Position numbers and translations under genes: made by a program | Notes under the pieces: generated by a model | What the model was told of the DNA's origin: nothing | Database searches by the model: none | Seen by the model: the letters and a program-made list of their open reading frames with translations, nothing else | NCBI RefSeq assembly: GCF_019145195.1 | Contig: NZ_JAHSTW010000003.1 | Coordinates: 248,001 to 312,000 of the forward strand | Reading direction: 5' to 3' | DNA: 64,000 nucleotides | Origin: Pseudomonas siliginis | GTDB lineage: Bacteria > Pseudomonadota > Gammaproteobacteria > Pseudomonadales > Pseudomonadaceae | In this document: positions 19,733 to 27,527 of the stretch, piece by piece | Numbering within the stretch: the stretch's first letter is position 1 | How the letters are laid out: the number at the start of each line of letters is the position of its first letter

Positions 19733-19832
19733 GATGGTCTGATCTCTTGTTTTTATTGACCGCCAGGCCATCAGGCCCGGCTGCGTCATCGATCCAGAAC
19801 CGCACGGGCCACGCAGGCCCGCCCAGAGTTAC

Positions 19833-20582
19833 TCAGTGAATCAGCATGCCGCCGTTCACATCGAGGGTGATGCCGGTCAGATAAGCGGACAGGTCGCTGG
19901 CCAGAAACAGCGCGGCGTTGGCGACGTCCTGCGCTTGACCCAGGCGCCCGAGCGGAATGCCTTCGATGATGGCGTGGCGGCGTTCATCCTGCATCAGGCC
20001 GCCGGTGATGTCGGTGTGAATCAGCCCCGGTGCGATGGAGTTGACGCGGATGTTGTCCGGCCCCAATTCCCGCGCCATGGCCTTGCCCAGCCCCAGCACA
20101 CCGGCCTTGGCCGCGCTGTAATGCGGACCGCCGAAGATGCCGCCGCCGCGCTGGGCCGACACCGACGACATGCAGACGATACTGCCGGAAGACTGTTGGC
20201 GCATCAGCGGAATCACCGCCTGGGACATGAGCAAAGTGCCGCGCAGGCTGACGTCCAGCACTTTGTCGTAGTCCGAAGGACGAATATCCAGAGTCTTCAG
20301 TGGCTGGGTGATACCGGCGTTGTTGACGAGGATATCGATGCGCCCGAAGTGCTCGATGATGGCGGCGACGGCTTGCTGAACCTGCGCTTCGTCGGCCACG
20401 TTGGCCGCCAGGCCCAGATGACCTTCGCCCAGTGCTGCGGCGGCGTCACGTGCTGCGGATGCATCCAGATCGAGGATGACCACGCGAGCGCCGTGTTGCG
20501 CAAATGTACTGGCGGTAGCGCGGCCAATGCCACGGGCAGATGCGGCACCGGTAATGATTGCGACTTTGCCTTGAAGAAGCAT
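19833..20582 (-). CDS. Short-chain dehydrogenase/reductase (SDR)
   Basis: A 249-residue classical SDR with the nucleotide-binding motif TGAASARGIG, NNAG, an active-site Ser in CMSSVS, YSAAK, and C-terminal DVNGGM. The Asp after the second beta strand (ILDLD) favours NAD over NADP. ATG 20582 follows GAGG; the frame extends upstream without a ribosome-binding site. It is the first gene of the transketolase operon and is divergent from the LysR gene, so it is probably controlled by that regulator. Likely role: oxidation of a hydroxyl group of the pathway substrate before the transketolase step (inference). Confidence 0.9.
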   Translation of the reverse strand: MLLQGKVAIITGAASARGIGRATASTFAQHGARVVILDLDASAARDAAAALGEGHLGLAANVADEAQVQQAVAAIIEHFGRIDILVNNAGITQPLKTLDIRPSDYDKVLDVSLRGTLLMSQAVIPLMRQQSSGSIVCMSSVSAQRGGGIFGGPHYSAAKAGVLGLGKAMARELGPDNIRVNSIAPGLIHTDITGGLMQDERRHAIIEGIPLGRLGQAQDVANAALFLASDLSAYLTGITLDVNGGMLIH

Positions 20583-20685
20583 GGAGGATTCCCTCGAATT
20601 GTTTTTATTGGGTCGGTGTGTAAGTAACCGATGACTCAGCTTGTCCTCCGGGGCGAGCGTGAGCAATAACGCGGAAGTCACTCAA

Positions 20686-20704
20686 TGCTGAAAAAAATTC
20701 AGCA
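20686..20704. promoter_or_regulatory. Candidate LysR operator: TGCTGAA-N5-TTCAGCA
   Basis: A perfect 7-bp inverted repeat with a 5-bp A-rich spacer in the intergenic region between the divergent SDR and LysR genes. It has the size and T-N11-A geometry of LysR-type regulator sites, and its position would allow it to control both promoters. Confidence 0.55.
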
Positions 20705-20776
20705 CTCGTCAGGCCGTTTCGCAAATGCTTGAATGAAACCGGTCCGTACATCACAAGAAATCACCACGGAGTCCCC

Positions 20777-21694
20777 ATGCGCTCAGACACTGAGGCATCG
20801 ATCATCCTGCCACCGCTGAAAGCAATTCAGGCCTTCGAACAAACCGCGCGCTTCGGCAACGTCGCCAGAGCGGCGGAAGTGCTGGACCTGACACCCTCGG
20901 CAGTCAGCCATCAACTGGCGAAACTGGAAGGGATGATCGGCCGGCAATTATTCGTCCGTGCTGCCCGTGGCGTCTCGCTGACGCCGGTCGGCGAGCAATA
21001 CCTCAAGGAAGTCTCCGGGATTCTGCACAGTCTCGCCGTTGCCACCGAGCGTGCGGCCAGCGATGTCAGCCTCGATTGCCTGCGCTTGCACTCATCGCCA
21101 AGCTTCGGCCTGCTCTGGCTGATGCCGCGCCTGGAAGCGTTTCGTGCGAGTCATCCGGACATACAGATCAATCTGTCGTGCTCCTATGAATCGCTGCACT
21201 TCAGTCGCGACAAGATCGACGTCGATATCCGCCATGGTCTGCCGAACTGGCCAAGCTATGAGGTGCGCACGGTCAGGAACGAGACGTTCGCGGTGCTGAC
21301 TTCACCGAAACTGCTCGCGCAACGCCCGGTGCGCGGCGCGGCGGATCTGCTGGAGTGCGATCTGATTCTGTCGGAAGCCACCCTGCTCAAATGGCCGCAA
21401 TGGTTTGCCCAACATGGCTTGGCGCGTCCGGAACGGCCTTACGCATTGAGCTTCGATCGTTCATACATGTCGCTGGAAGCCGCGAGTCACGGCCTGGGTT
21501 TCGCACTGGAAAGCACACTGCTGGCGCAGAAGTATCTGGCCGCGGGCACGCTGGTTGAAGTCGCGCCTGAATCACTGAGTGCTGCGGTGGCGGCGCACCA
21601 TCTGGTATTCCCCAAAGCGCATTCCAGCTTCCCACGGGTCAGGCGTTTTCTGGCGTGGATGGAGAGCGAATTGGGGCATGAGTTCGCTTATTGA
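20777..21694 (+). CDS. LysR-family transcriptional regulator (GcvA-like subgroup)
   Basis: A 305-residue regulator. The N-terminal winged helix-turn-helix (FGNVARAAEVLDLTPSAVSHQLAKLE, split here only for description) is followed by a substrate-binding domain. The motif YMSLEAASHGLGFAL is typical of the GcvA/AmpR-like subgroup. I chose ATG 20777 (MRSDTEAS) because GGAG precedes it; the frame begins 48 bases earlier. It is divergent from the SDR/MFS/transketolase operon and is the obvious candidate regulator of it. The effector is unknown. Confidence 0.9.
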   Translation: MRSDTEASIILPPLKAIQAFEQTARFGNVARAAEVLDLTPSAVSHQLAKLEGMIGRQLFVRAARGVSLTPVGEQYLKEVSGILHSLAVATERAASDVSLDCLRLHSSPSFGLLWLMPRLEAFRASHPDIQINLSCSYESLHFSRDKIDVDIRHGLPNWPSYEVRTVRNETFAVLTSPKLLAQRPVRGAADLLECDLILSEATLLKWPQWFAQHGLARPERPYALSFDRSYMSLEAASHGLGFALESTLLAQKYLAAGTLVEVAPESLSAAVAAHHLVFPKAHSSFPRVRRFLAWMESELGHEFAY

Positions 21695-21913
21695 GTCGGG
21701 ATCAATTCTTTCAAACTCTCTGAACCGCTCAAGGTCAATCCATTATCGGTCTTGATCATTCACGCAAGAACGCACTTTACCGCGCGCCGCCCGCGAAAAA
21801 CCGAAGGTTGAGCCGCCTGTTCTGCTCTGTGTTCATCGTTTCTTCACGAGGGTCTGATTTATGGTCATTGCACGTCTGGGATGGGGATCACTGATCTGTA
21901 AGCCGGGGCAGCG

Positions 21914-22156
21914 ATGAGCACCCGCAGCCAGGCGCAGATTGCCGCGATCTTTGATCAGCTATTGGCACTGCGAGAAAGCGTGGACATTCTTCAGCACGTG
22001 GAGGGCGATAGCGTCGAGTCGCTGCGTGGCCATCAGACCGTGGACGCTCCCGAGTCGCTGGATCTGGTGTTTCAAAAGCTGCATGAAGACATCGCCAGCA
22101 TGGAGGAAACCTTGGCGACGATTGCCGAGGCTACCGGGGATGTGTCGAAGTTGTGA
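21914..22156 (+). CDS. Small hypothetical protein, 80 aa
   Basis: An 80-residue acidic, mostly helical protein (MSTRSQAQ...DVSKL) with heptad-like leucines and no signal peptide or membrane segment. GGGGCAG lies upstream of the ATG. Nothing in the sequence gives a function. The 220 bp before it (21695-21913) holds no gene I can support. Confidence 0.6.
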   Translation: MSTRSQAQIAAIFDQLLALRESVDILQHVEGDSVESLRGHQTVDAPESLDLVFQKLHEDIASMEETLATIAEATGDVSKL

Positions 22157-22200
22157 GGCGCGCGCGGGGTGGCATGCAGAGATGATTTGCCTGGGCTGGC

Positions 22201-22361
22201 GTCTTCGCGAGCAGGCTCGCTCCCACCTTGGATTTGTGAATCGATTGATTTTCGGGATCTGCCGCAAAACCCTGTGGGGGTGAGCCTGCTCACGAAAGCG
22301 CTGGGTCAGGCACTTATTCTATTGGATGTGCCGACGCTATCGCGAGCTGGCCCGCTCCTAC
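22201..22361. repeat. Three REP palindromes
   Basis: Three degenerate copies of the Pseudomonas REP sequence, at 22201-22226, 22273-22300 and 22335-22361. Each has a GCGAGCAGGCTCGC-like or related hairpin flanked by TCCCAC/GTGGGG. The first and second are in opposite orientation, as in a REP doublet. They fill the gap between the small gene and the LysR gene. Confidence 0.85.
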
Positions 22362-23266
22362 AAAGGGGCTGGGTCTCTCACCACGCGCAACGCATCCACC
22401 ACCAGTGAAAACGCCGGCGACGGTTGGCGGCGGCTTGGGTAGTACAGGTGGAAGCCGCCGAACGGTTCGCACCAGTCTTCCAGCACTCTGACCAAACGCC
22501 CTTCAGCCAGATGCGCACCGAACTCGTCTTCAGGCAGGTAGGCAATCCCTAACCCGTTCACAGCGGCGTCGGCGATGTGCACGGTGGAATTGAACACCAG
22601 TTGGCCGTCGACCCGTACTTTCAGCTTTTTGCCCTGACGCTCGAATTCCCAGGCATCGACGCCGTCGTAGGTCGGAAAGCGGATGTCGATGCAACGGTGC
22701 GCCGCCAGATCGCGCGGATGGTGCGGGGCGGGGTTCTGGGCGAAGTAGCCGGGCGACGCGACCACGGCCATGCGCAGCGGCGGGCCGATCGGTACGGCGA
22801 TCATGTCTTGGGCGACGGTATCGCTGAAACGCACGCCGGCATCGAAGCGGTCGGCAACGATGTCGCGGAAACCGTAGTTGATATCGAACTCCAGTTTGAT
22901 GTCCGGGTACTGCAGCAGCAGCGGTGTCAGCTTCGGCAGCAGAGTGGTCTTGATGATGTTGTCGCCGCAGGTGATGCGCACCGTGCCAGCGGGCTTGTCG
23001 CGCAACTCGGTCAGCGCGTCCAGCTCGGCTTCGATTTCATCGAAACGATGACCCACGGTGTGCAGCAAGCGTTCGCCGGCCGCGGTCAGTGACACGCTGC
23101 GCGTAGTGCGGGTCAGCAGGCGAATTTTCAGGCGCGCTTCCAGCGCCGAGACTACCTGGCTCACCGCCGATTGCGTCACGCCCAGTTGCACCGCCGCGCG
23201 GGTGAAACTGCCGCTGCGGGCAACGGTGACGAAGGCGAGCAGGTCGTTGAAATTGGGTTTGGCCAT
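22358..23266 (-). CDS. LysR-family transcriptional regulator
   Basis: A 302-residue LysR protein of the CrgA/DmlR-like subgroup: N-terminal helix-turn-helix (GSFTRAAVQLGVTQSAVSQ) and a substrate-binding domain with the frequent motif FDAGVRFSD and HRCIDIRFP. It is divergent from the three-gene exported-protein cluster starting at 23401, with a strong inverted repeat between them, so it probably regulates that cluster in response to a small molecule. The end of the gene abuts a REP element. Confidence 0.9.
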   Translation of the reverse strand: MAKPNFNDLLAFVTVARSGSFTRAAVQLGVTQSAVSQVVSALEARLKIRLLTRTTRSVSLTAAGERLLHTVGHRFDEIEAELDALTELRDKPAGTVRITCGDNIIKTTLLPKLTPLLLQYPDIKLEFDINYGFRDIVADRFDAGVRFSDTVAQDMIAVPIGPPLRMAVVASPGYFAQNPAPHHPRDLAAHRCIDIRFPTYDGVDAWEFERQGKKLKVRVDGQLVFNSTVHIADAAVNGLGIAYLPEDEFGAHLAEGRLVRVLEDWCEPFGGFHLYYPSRRQPSPAFSLVVDALRVVRDPAPL

Positions 23267-23285
23267 GGGTGCGCGCTCGGGTTTA

Positions 23286-23333
23286 TTGATTAGCAGTGTT
23301 TATAACCGCATTAAGCACTCATTAGCTAATCAA
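23286..23333. promoter_or_regulatory. Candidate LysR operator with TTGATTAGC / GCTAATCAA arms
   Basis: Perfect 9-bp inverted repeat with arms at 23286-23294 and 23325-23333, about 20 and 68 bp from the divergent start codons. The right arm is part of a 10-bp palindrome ATTAGCTAAT (23321-23330). The arrangement of a strong dyad plus a second half-site fits a LysR recognition/activation pair. Confidence 0.6.
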
Positions 23334-23400
23334 AGCCTCGAGCCTGCGCAACAATACCTTCATCCCGGCCACGCCTGGCTTCTCGATCAAGGACGCCCCC

Positions 23401-24429
23401 ATGAAACGACTGTTCATACTGCTCGGGTTTCTCCTGAGTTCATTCACTGCATTCGGAGCTGACATGTCCCACGGTGCCGACAATTTCTTCAAAAGTGACA
23501 AGGTGACCGTGCAGAAGGTCAGCTTCAAAAACCAATATCAACTCACCGTGGTCGGCAACCTGTTTGTCCCCAAAGGACTCGACCCGGCAGCGCGCAGCGC
23601 GGCGATTATCGTTGGCCATCCGATGGGCGCGGTAAAGGAGCAGAGCTCCAATCTGTATGCGCAGAAACTGGCGGAGCAGGGCTTTGTCACCCTGTCGCTG
23701 GATCTGTCGTTCTGGGGCGAAAGCGAGGGCGCGCCGCGCAATGCCGTGCTGCCGGACATGTATGCCGAAGACTTCAGCGCGGCCGTCGATTACCTCGGCA
23801 CACGGCCATTCATCGACCGCGAGCGCATCGGCGTGTTGGGCATCTGCGGTAGCGGCAGCTTCGTGATCAGCGCGGCGAAAATCGACCCACGCATGAAAGC
23901 CATCGCCACGGTCAGCATGTACGACATGGGCGCGGCCAACCGTGATGGCCTCAAGCACTCGCAAAGCCTTGCGCAGCGCAAGCAGATCATTGCGCAAGCG
24001 GCCGAGCAGCGTTACGCCGAGTTTACTGGCGGCAAGGTCGAATACACCGGCGGCACGGTGCTGGAACTGAAGGCCGACACCCATCCGATCCAGCGTGAAT
24101 TCTTCGATTTCTACCGCACCCCGCGCGGCGAATTCACCCCGGCCAGCTCGACGCCGCAACAGACCACGCGTCCGACGCTGAGCAGCAACACCAAGTTCAT
24201 GAACTTCTATCCGTTCGTCGATATCGAGAGCATCTCGCCGCGCCCGATGTTGTTTATTGCCGGTGCCGACGCGCACTCCCGTGAGTTCAGCGAAGAGGCG
24301 TTCCGGTTGGCGGGGCAGCCGAAAGAACTGGTGATTGTGCCGAACGCAGGCCATGTCGATCTGTACGACCGGGTCGAGCTGATTCCTTTTGCCAAGCTGA
24401 CGCAGTTCTTCAAGAGCAACCTGAAGTAA
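23401..24429 (+). CDS. Exported alpha/beta hydrolase, YcjY/dienelactone-hydrolase-like
   Basis: A 342-residue hydrolase with a clear signal peptide (FILLGFLLSSFTAFGA). The nucleophile elbow reads GICGSG, placing a Cys where most alpha/beta hydrolases have Ser, as in dienelactone hydrolases and YcjY relatives. Candidate Asp (GADAHS region) and His (NAGHVDLYD) complete the triad. It is the first gene of a cluster with a cyclophilin-like protein and a CMD-like protein, all exported and divergent from a LysR gene. Substrate unknown. Confidence 0.85.
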   Translation: MKRLFILLGFLLSSFTAFGADMSHGADNFFKSDKVTVQKVSFKNQYQLTVVGNLFVPKGLDPAARSAAIIVGHPMGAVKEQSSNLYAQKLAEQGFVTLSLDLSFWGESEGAPRNAVLPDMYAEDFSAAVDYLGTRPFIDRERIGVLGICGSGSFVISAAKIDPRMKAIATVSMYDMGAANRDGLKHSQSLAQRKQIIAQAAEQRYAEFTGGKVEYTGGTVLELKADTHPIQREFFDFYRTPRGEFTPASSTPQQTTRPTLSSNTKFMNFYPFVDIESISPRPMLFIAGADAHSREFSEEAFRLAGQPKELVIVPNAGHVDLYDRVELIPFAKLTQFFKSNLK

Positions 24430-24453
24430 CTTTCAACGCGACGGAGCAAAGCG

Positions 24454-24891
24454 ATGCGGACTTTTGCCAACGGCTGGAAGGGATTCGTACTGATGGCATG
24501 GCTGCCCGTTGCTCTGTCTGCACCGACCGCTATGGAGGCCAGCAGGATGTGGATGACCGTCGGAGAACAGCGTTTTGCCATTGCACTGGATGACAACCCG
24601 AGTACGCGGCAATTGCTCACGCGATTGCCGCTAAGCCTGGAAATGACCGACCTGCACGGCAATGAAAAATACGCCACCGTGCAGCCGCCATTGCCCACCC
24701 AGTCCTACCGGCCGGGCACGATCCACAACGGCGATTTCCTTTTGTATGGCGACGATACGTTGGTGGTCTTCTACAAAACCTTCGATTCGTCCTACCGCTA
24801 TTCGCGTCTTGGCCGCATCGAACGCCCGCAGGACTTGGCCGAAGTCTTGGGGCGCGGCGATGTGCGGGTGACGTTCACGCTGGATGAGTGA
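24454..24891 (+). CDS. Exported cyclophilin-like fold protein
   Basis: A 145-residue protein. After a hydrophobic N-terminal segment (residues 10-28, probable signal peptide) comes a domain resembling the small bacterial 'cyclophilin-like 2' family: WMTVGEQRF, LLTRLPLSLEMTDL, PGTIHNGDFLLYGDDTLVVFY. No evidence of prolyl isomerase activity can be seen. It lies 24 bp after the hydrolase gene and 12 bp before the CMD-like gene, in one operon. Confidence 0.8.
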   Translation: MRTFANGWKGFVLMAWLPVALSAPTAMEASRMWMTVGEQRFAIALDDNPSTRQLLTRLPLSLEMTDLHGNEKYATVQPPLPTQSYRPGTIHNGDFLLYGDDTLVVFYKTFDSSYRYSRLGRIERPQDLAEVLGRGDVRVTFTLDE

Positions 24892-24903
24892 GGAGATTCA
24901 TTG

Positions 24904-25665
24904 ATGAAGCTGAAAACCCTGCATCAGCCGCGCCTTCTGCGCATCGCGGCCCTCGGCTGCGCGGTCCTTGCCAGTGCAGCCTGCGTGAATCCCCTCTGCG
25001 CCAATCCTTCCCGATCACCGGAGAAACCGATCATGCAAGAACAGCCTCTGACGCCTAAACAACTGGCGATCGCCCCGATTGCCGCCAACGCTGCAATCGG
25101 CGACATGCCGCGTCTGCACGACGCACTCAATCGTGGTCTCGATGCCGGGCTGAGCATCAGCGAGACCAAGGAAATTCTGGTGCAGCTGTACGCCTACGCC
25201 GGGTTCCCTCGCAGCCTCAACGCCTTGTCATTGCTGATGAAGGTTTTGCAGGAACGCGCTGCTCGGGGCATCGAAGACGTGCCGGGACGCGAGCCGGGTC
25301 CGGTTCCGTCGGGATATGCGCTCACCGAACTCGGCACCGACAATCAGACTCGTCTGGTCGGTGCGCCAGTGTCCGGCCCCCTGTTCGAATTCGCCCCGGC
25401 GATCGATCAGTTTTTGAAGGTGCACTTGTTCGGTGACATCTTCGCCCGTGACAACCTGGCATGGACGGATCGGGAACTGGCGACGGTTGGTGCGCTGGCG
25501 GCAATGGCTGGGGTGGAATCACAGCTGGAGTCGCATTTGAAGATCAGTCTGAATGTGGGATTGACGGTTGAGCAGTTGCGGCGAGTGGCGCAGGAGTTGG
25601 AGGCGCGTGGGGATTTGCAGGCTGCTGAGCGGGTGGGCGCGGGGCTGGGGAAATTGGGGGGCTGA
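24904..25665 (+). CDS. Exported carboxymuconolactone-decarboxylase (CMD)-like protein
   Basis: A 253-residue protein with a signal-peptide-like N terminus (LLRIAALGCAVLASAACV). It has two CMD/AhpD-like domains: about 55-125 (ETKEILVQLYAYAGFPR) and about 180-250 (RELATVGALAAMAGVESQLESHL). The CxxC motif of AhpD peroxidases is absent, so it looks like a decarboxylase-type member. ATG 24904 has AGGAG at a good distance; the in-frame TTG just before it is less likely. Its last 120 bp overlap, in antisense, the run-on tail of the broken NYN gene. Confidence 0.82.
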   Translation: MKLKTLHQPRLLRIAALGCAVLASAACVNPLCANPSRSPEKPIMQEQPLTPKQLAIAPIAANAAIGDMPRLHDALNRGLDAGLSISETKEILVQLYAYAGFPRSLNALSLLMKVLQERAARGIEDVPGREPGPVPSGYALTELGTDNQTRLVGAPVSGPLFEFAPAIDQFLKVHLFGDIFARDNLAWTDRELATVGALAAMAGVESQLESHLKISLNVGLTVEQLRRVAQELEARGDLQAAERVGAGLGKLGG

Positions 25666-26110
25666 AGTCCATAAGGTCAGTCATCTGGATTTTGCCTTTC
25701 AACAGCTCAGCGATTTTTGCGGGTTTGATGGTCCATCTGACATCCTTCGACAGATGTCCAAGTCGTAACGCCAGCTTACGTTTACTTCGCAGTCTGGAGT
25801 GCAGCTCTTTGCGAAATGCCGCCTCCCTGGACCTGGAAAAATCCACAGCTTTTTTGCTTATTGGGTTGTGCTGTTTGGTGTCCAGTGGGGGGCAGTCATA
25901 AAAGAAGATACGGTAAAGCTCTTTCCTGGCTCGTTGTCGTAGCTCTCGAATGGCGCCCGTTGGACGGGTCAAGGTTTTATTGAGGAGGTGGGCGGTTGCC
26001 CATCGATGGACCAGATCGGCCGCGCGTTCAGCGTTGAAGGCGTTTTGAGGTTCGATTCGTCGAAAGCGTTTGATGAAAAAGGCGCCATCGACCAACACCG
26101 CAGTGGGCAT
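25544..26110 (-). pseudogene. Truncated NYN-domain (PIN-like RNase) gene
   Basis: The ORF begins like Pseudomonas NYN-domain proteins (MPTAVLVDGAFFIKRFRR, then YRIFFYDCPPLD, NPISKK, RSKRKLALRLG). It matches up to about LLKGKIQMTDL (codon near 25680). It then runs into a low-complexity Pro/Ala tail that is simply the antisense of the CMD gene 3' end. The half of the domain that normally carries the later acidic metal-binding residues (a GDSDF-type motif in relatives I remember) is missing. This is best explained by a deletion with its breakpoint near 25670. An RNase function is unlikely. Confidence 0.75.
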
Positions 26111-26121
26111 GTTTTTTACCT

Positions 26122-26182
26122 AAAAAAACGCCCAAGGGTTTGGCATGTTCTGGATGATTAGAACGGCGTACTGCCTTGGGCG
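26122..26182 (-). terminator. Terminator-like leader hairpin just upstream of the NYN start
   Basis: On the minus strand, CGCCCAAGG (26182-26174) and CCTTGGGCG (26037-type arm at 26137-26129) form a 9-bp stem, followed directly by seven Ts (26128-26122). Inside the loop, GTTCT and AGAAC form a second small stem. The structure ends 11 bp before the NYN start codon. It could terminate transcription from the AraC side, act as a leader attenuator, or be the 3' end of a small RNA. Confidence 0.55.
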
Positions 26183-26472
26183 GGATGGGAGCAGATTAGG
26201 TAGGAGTGACGGATACGTCAACAACACCTTTTTCGTCTGACCTGTTTGCACAAAGTCGAATGTGCCCAGCGCTTTCAACTCTCAGGTGGCGACGGGGAAA
26301 CGATAAATTGCGGAGGGTAAGCCGGCAAGACAGCGACTTCCGTAAGATTTGTAGGCAAAAGCGCTGTGTCTCGTAGGCTCGGTTATCCGTGAGCGGGCGA
26401 GCGCGGTGTTGGGCAGAATCTGGGGGGGGGGGGCACATAATGAGAGCGGCTCTGTTACGGCGATTCTCGTCT
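26183..26472. other. Intergenic region with a 12-base G run
   Basis: No gene I can support. A homopolymer of 12 G on the + strand at 26422-26433 lies 40 bp downstream of the AraC stop codon. It may be a true variable tract or a sequencing length error. Short ORFs on the minus strand here have no codon pattern or ribosome-binding site in their favour. Confidence 0.5.
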
Positions 26473-27468
26473 TCAGCGCTGGCGCCGACTCGCTCCCGGT
26501 GAGCTTCCCGTTATCCGCTTGAACGCACGACTGAATGCCGCTTGGGAGGTGTAGCCCAAGCGCTGCGCCACTTCTTCGATTGGCAGTCTCTCCAGGGTCA
26601 GCCACTGACTGGCCAGGCGCATGCGCAGTTCGGTGGCGTAGCGCAGCGGCGGGGTGCCGAGGGTGGTCTGGAAGCGTTCGGCGAAGGCCGAACGTGAGGT
26701 GTTGCACAGCGTTGCCAGTTCGGCGACGCTCCAGTCGCGCCCCGGTTGTTGGTGCAGGGCCAGCAAGGCCTGCGCCAGGCGAGGGTCGCGCAGGGCGGCG
26801 ACGAGACCGGAGGCATTGCCGCAAGCGCATTCGACCCAGCCGCGAACAATCATTGCCGCCACTACGTCGGCAAGGCGCGCGAGAATGCCGGCAAAGCCAA
26901 TGCGCGCTGCGCTGACTTCGCGTTCCATGGTCGCGAGAATCGGCATGAGTCCCGGATAACGCTGGCCGCCGGCGTCGATCAGCATAAGACCCGGCATCAG
27001 CCGACCGAGGCCTTGCAGGCTGCCGAGTTCGAACTCCATACAGCCACTGAAGAGCAGGGCGTTATCGGGCGAATCGGCGCTGTGCCCGACCTGCATCGCG
27101 CAGACCGTATCGCCGAGTGGCGCGGCGACGGCGCTGTCAATGTCCTGCACTTCAGCTCCAGCGTGTGACAGCAACTGGTGCGCGGCACCATGAGCAATGA
27201 ATACCGCATTGCCTGCTGACAACTCGTACAGGCTGCCGTCCTCCAGTCGCAATAACGTCGATCCAGCGGCGACGAAGTGGAAATACGCATGGCCCGATTT
27301 GTCGCTGAAACCCAGACCATACGGCGGACCGGCGTGGATCCGACGATATTGCACGCCACGCAGACGCATGCTGCGCAGCAACTCGGTGATGAGGTCTGAG
27401 GACACAGAGAAGGAATCAATGCTGCTCATATTCGGGGTTTCGATCAAAAGTTCAAGACTGCGCATCAT
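26473..27468 (-). CDS. AraC-family transcriptional regulator with N-terminal cupin domain
   Basis: A 331-residue regulator with an AraC-binding cupin domain (about 15-200; HFVAAGSTLLRLEDG) and two C-terminal helix-turn-helix motifs (about 235-325; WSVAELATLCNTSRSAFAERF and PIEEVAQRLGYTSQAAFSRAF). This is the cupin_6 type often found next to MFS exporters. The start is 27468 (next ATG 27429 is possible but has a poorer upstream site). It is divergent from an MFS gene 59 bp away and probably controls it. Confidence 0.9.
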   Translation of the reverse strand: MMRSLELLIETPNMSSIDSFSVSSDLITELLRSMRLRGVQYRRIHAGPPYGLGFSDKSGHAYFHFVAAGSTLLRLEDGSLYELSAGNAVFIAHGAAHQLLSHAGAEVQDIDSAVAAPLGDTVCAMQVGHSADSPDNALLFSGCMEFELGSLQGLGRLMPGLMLIDAGGQRYPGLMPILATMEREVSAARIGFAGILARLADVVAAMIVRGWVECACGNASGLVAALRDPRLAQALLALHQQPGRDWSVAELATLCNTSRSAFAERFQTTLGTPPLRYATELRMRLASQWLTLERLPIEEVAQRLGYTSQAAFSRAFKRITGSSPGASRRQR

Positions 27469-27527
27469 AGATCATCCGGTTTGCCGCCAATAGACTGCCC
27501 TCTCGAAATGTCCGAGGGAGTCTTGAA

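Noticed and set aside
22201..22361. REP clusters considered as a CRISPR array
   Set aside because: Repeats are palindromic, irregularly spaced, alternate in orientation and are found singly elsewhere; no cas genes.
26196..26830. Minus-strand ORFs of 80 and 182 codons over the G12 tract and AraC 3' end
   Set aside because: No ribosome-binding site, compositional bias of a shadow frame, and frame dependent on the G-run length.
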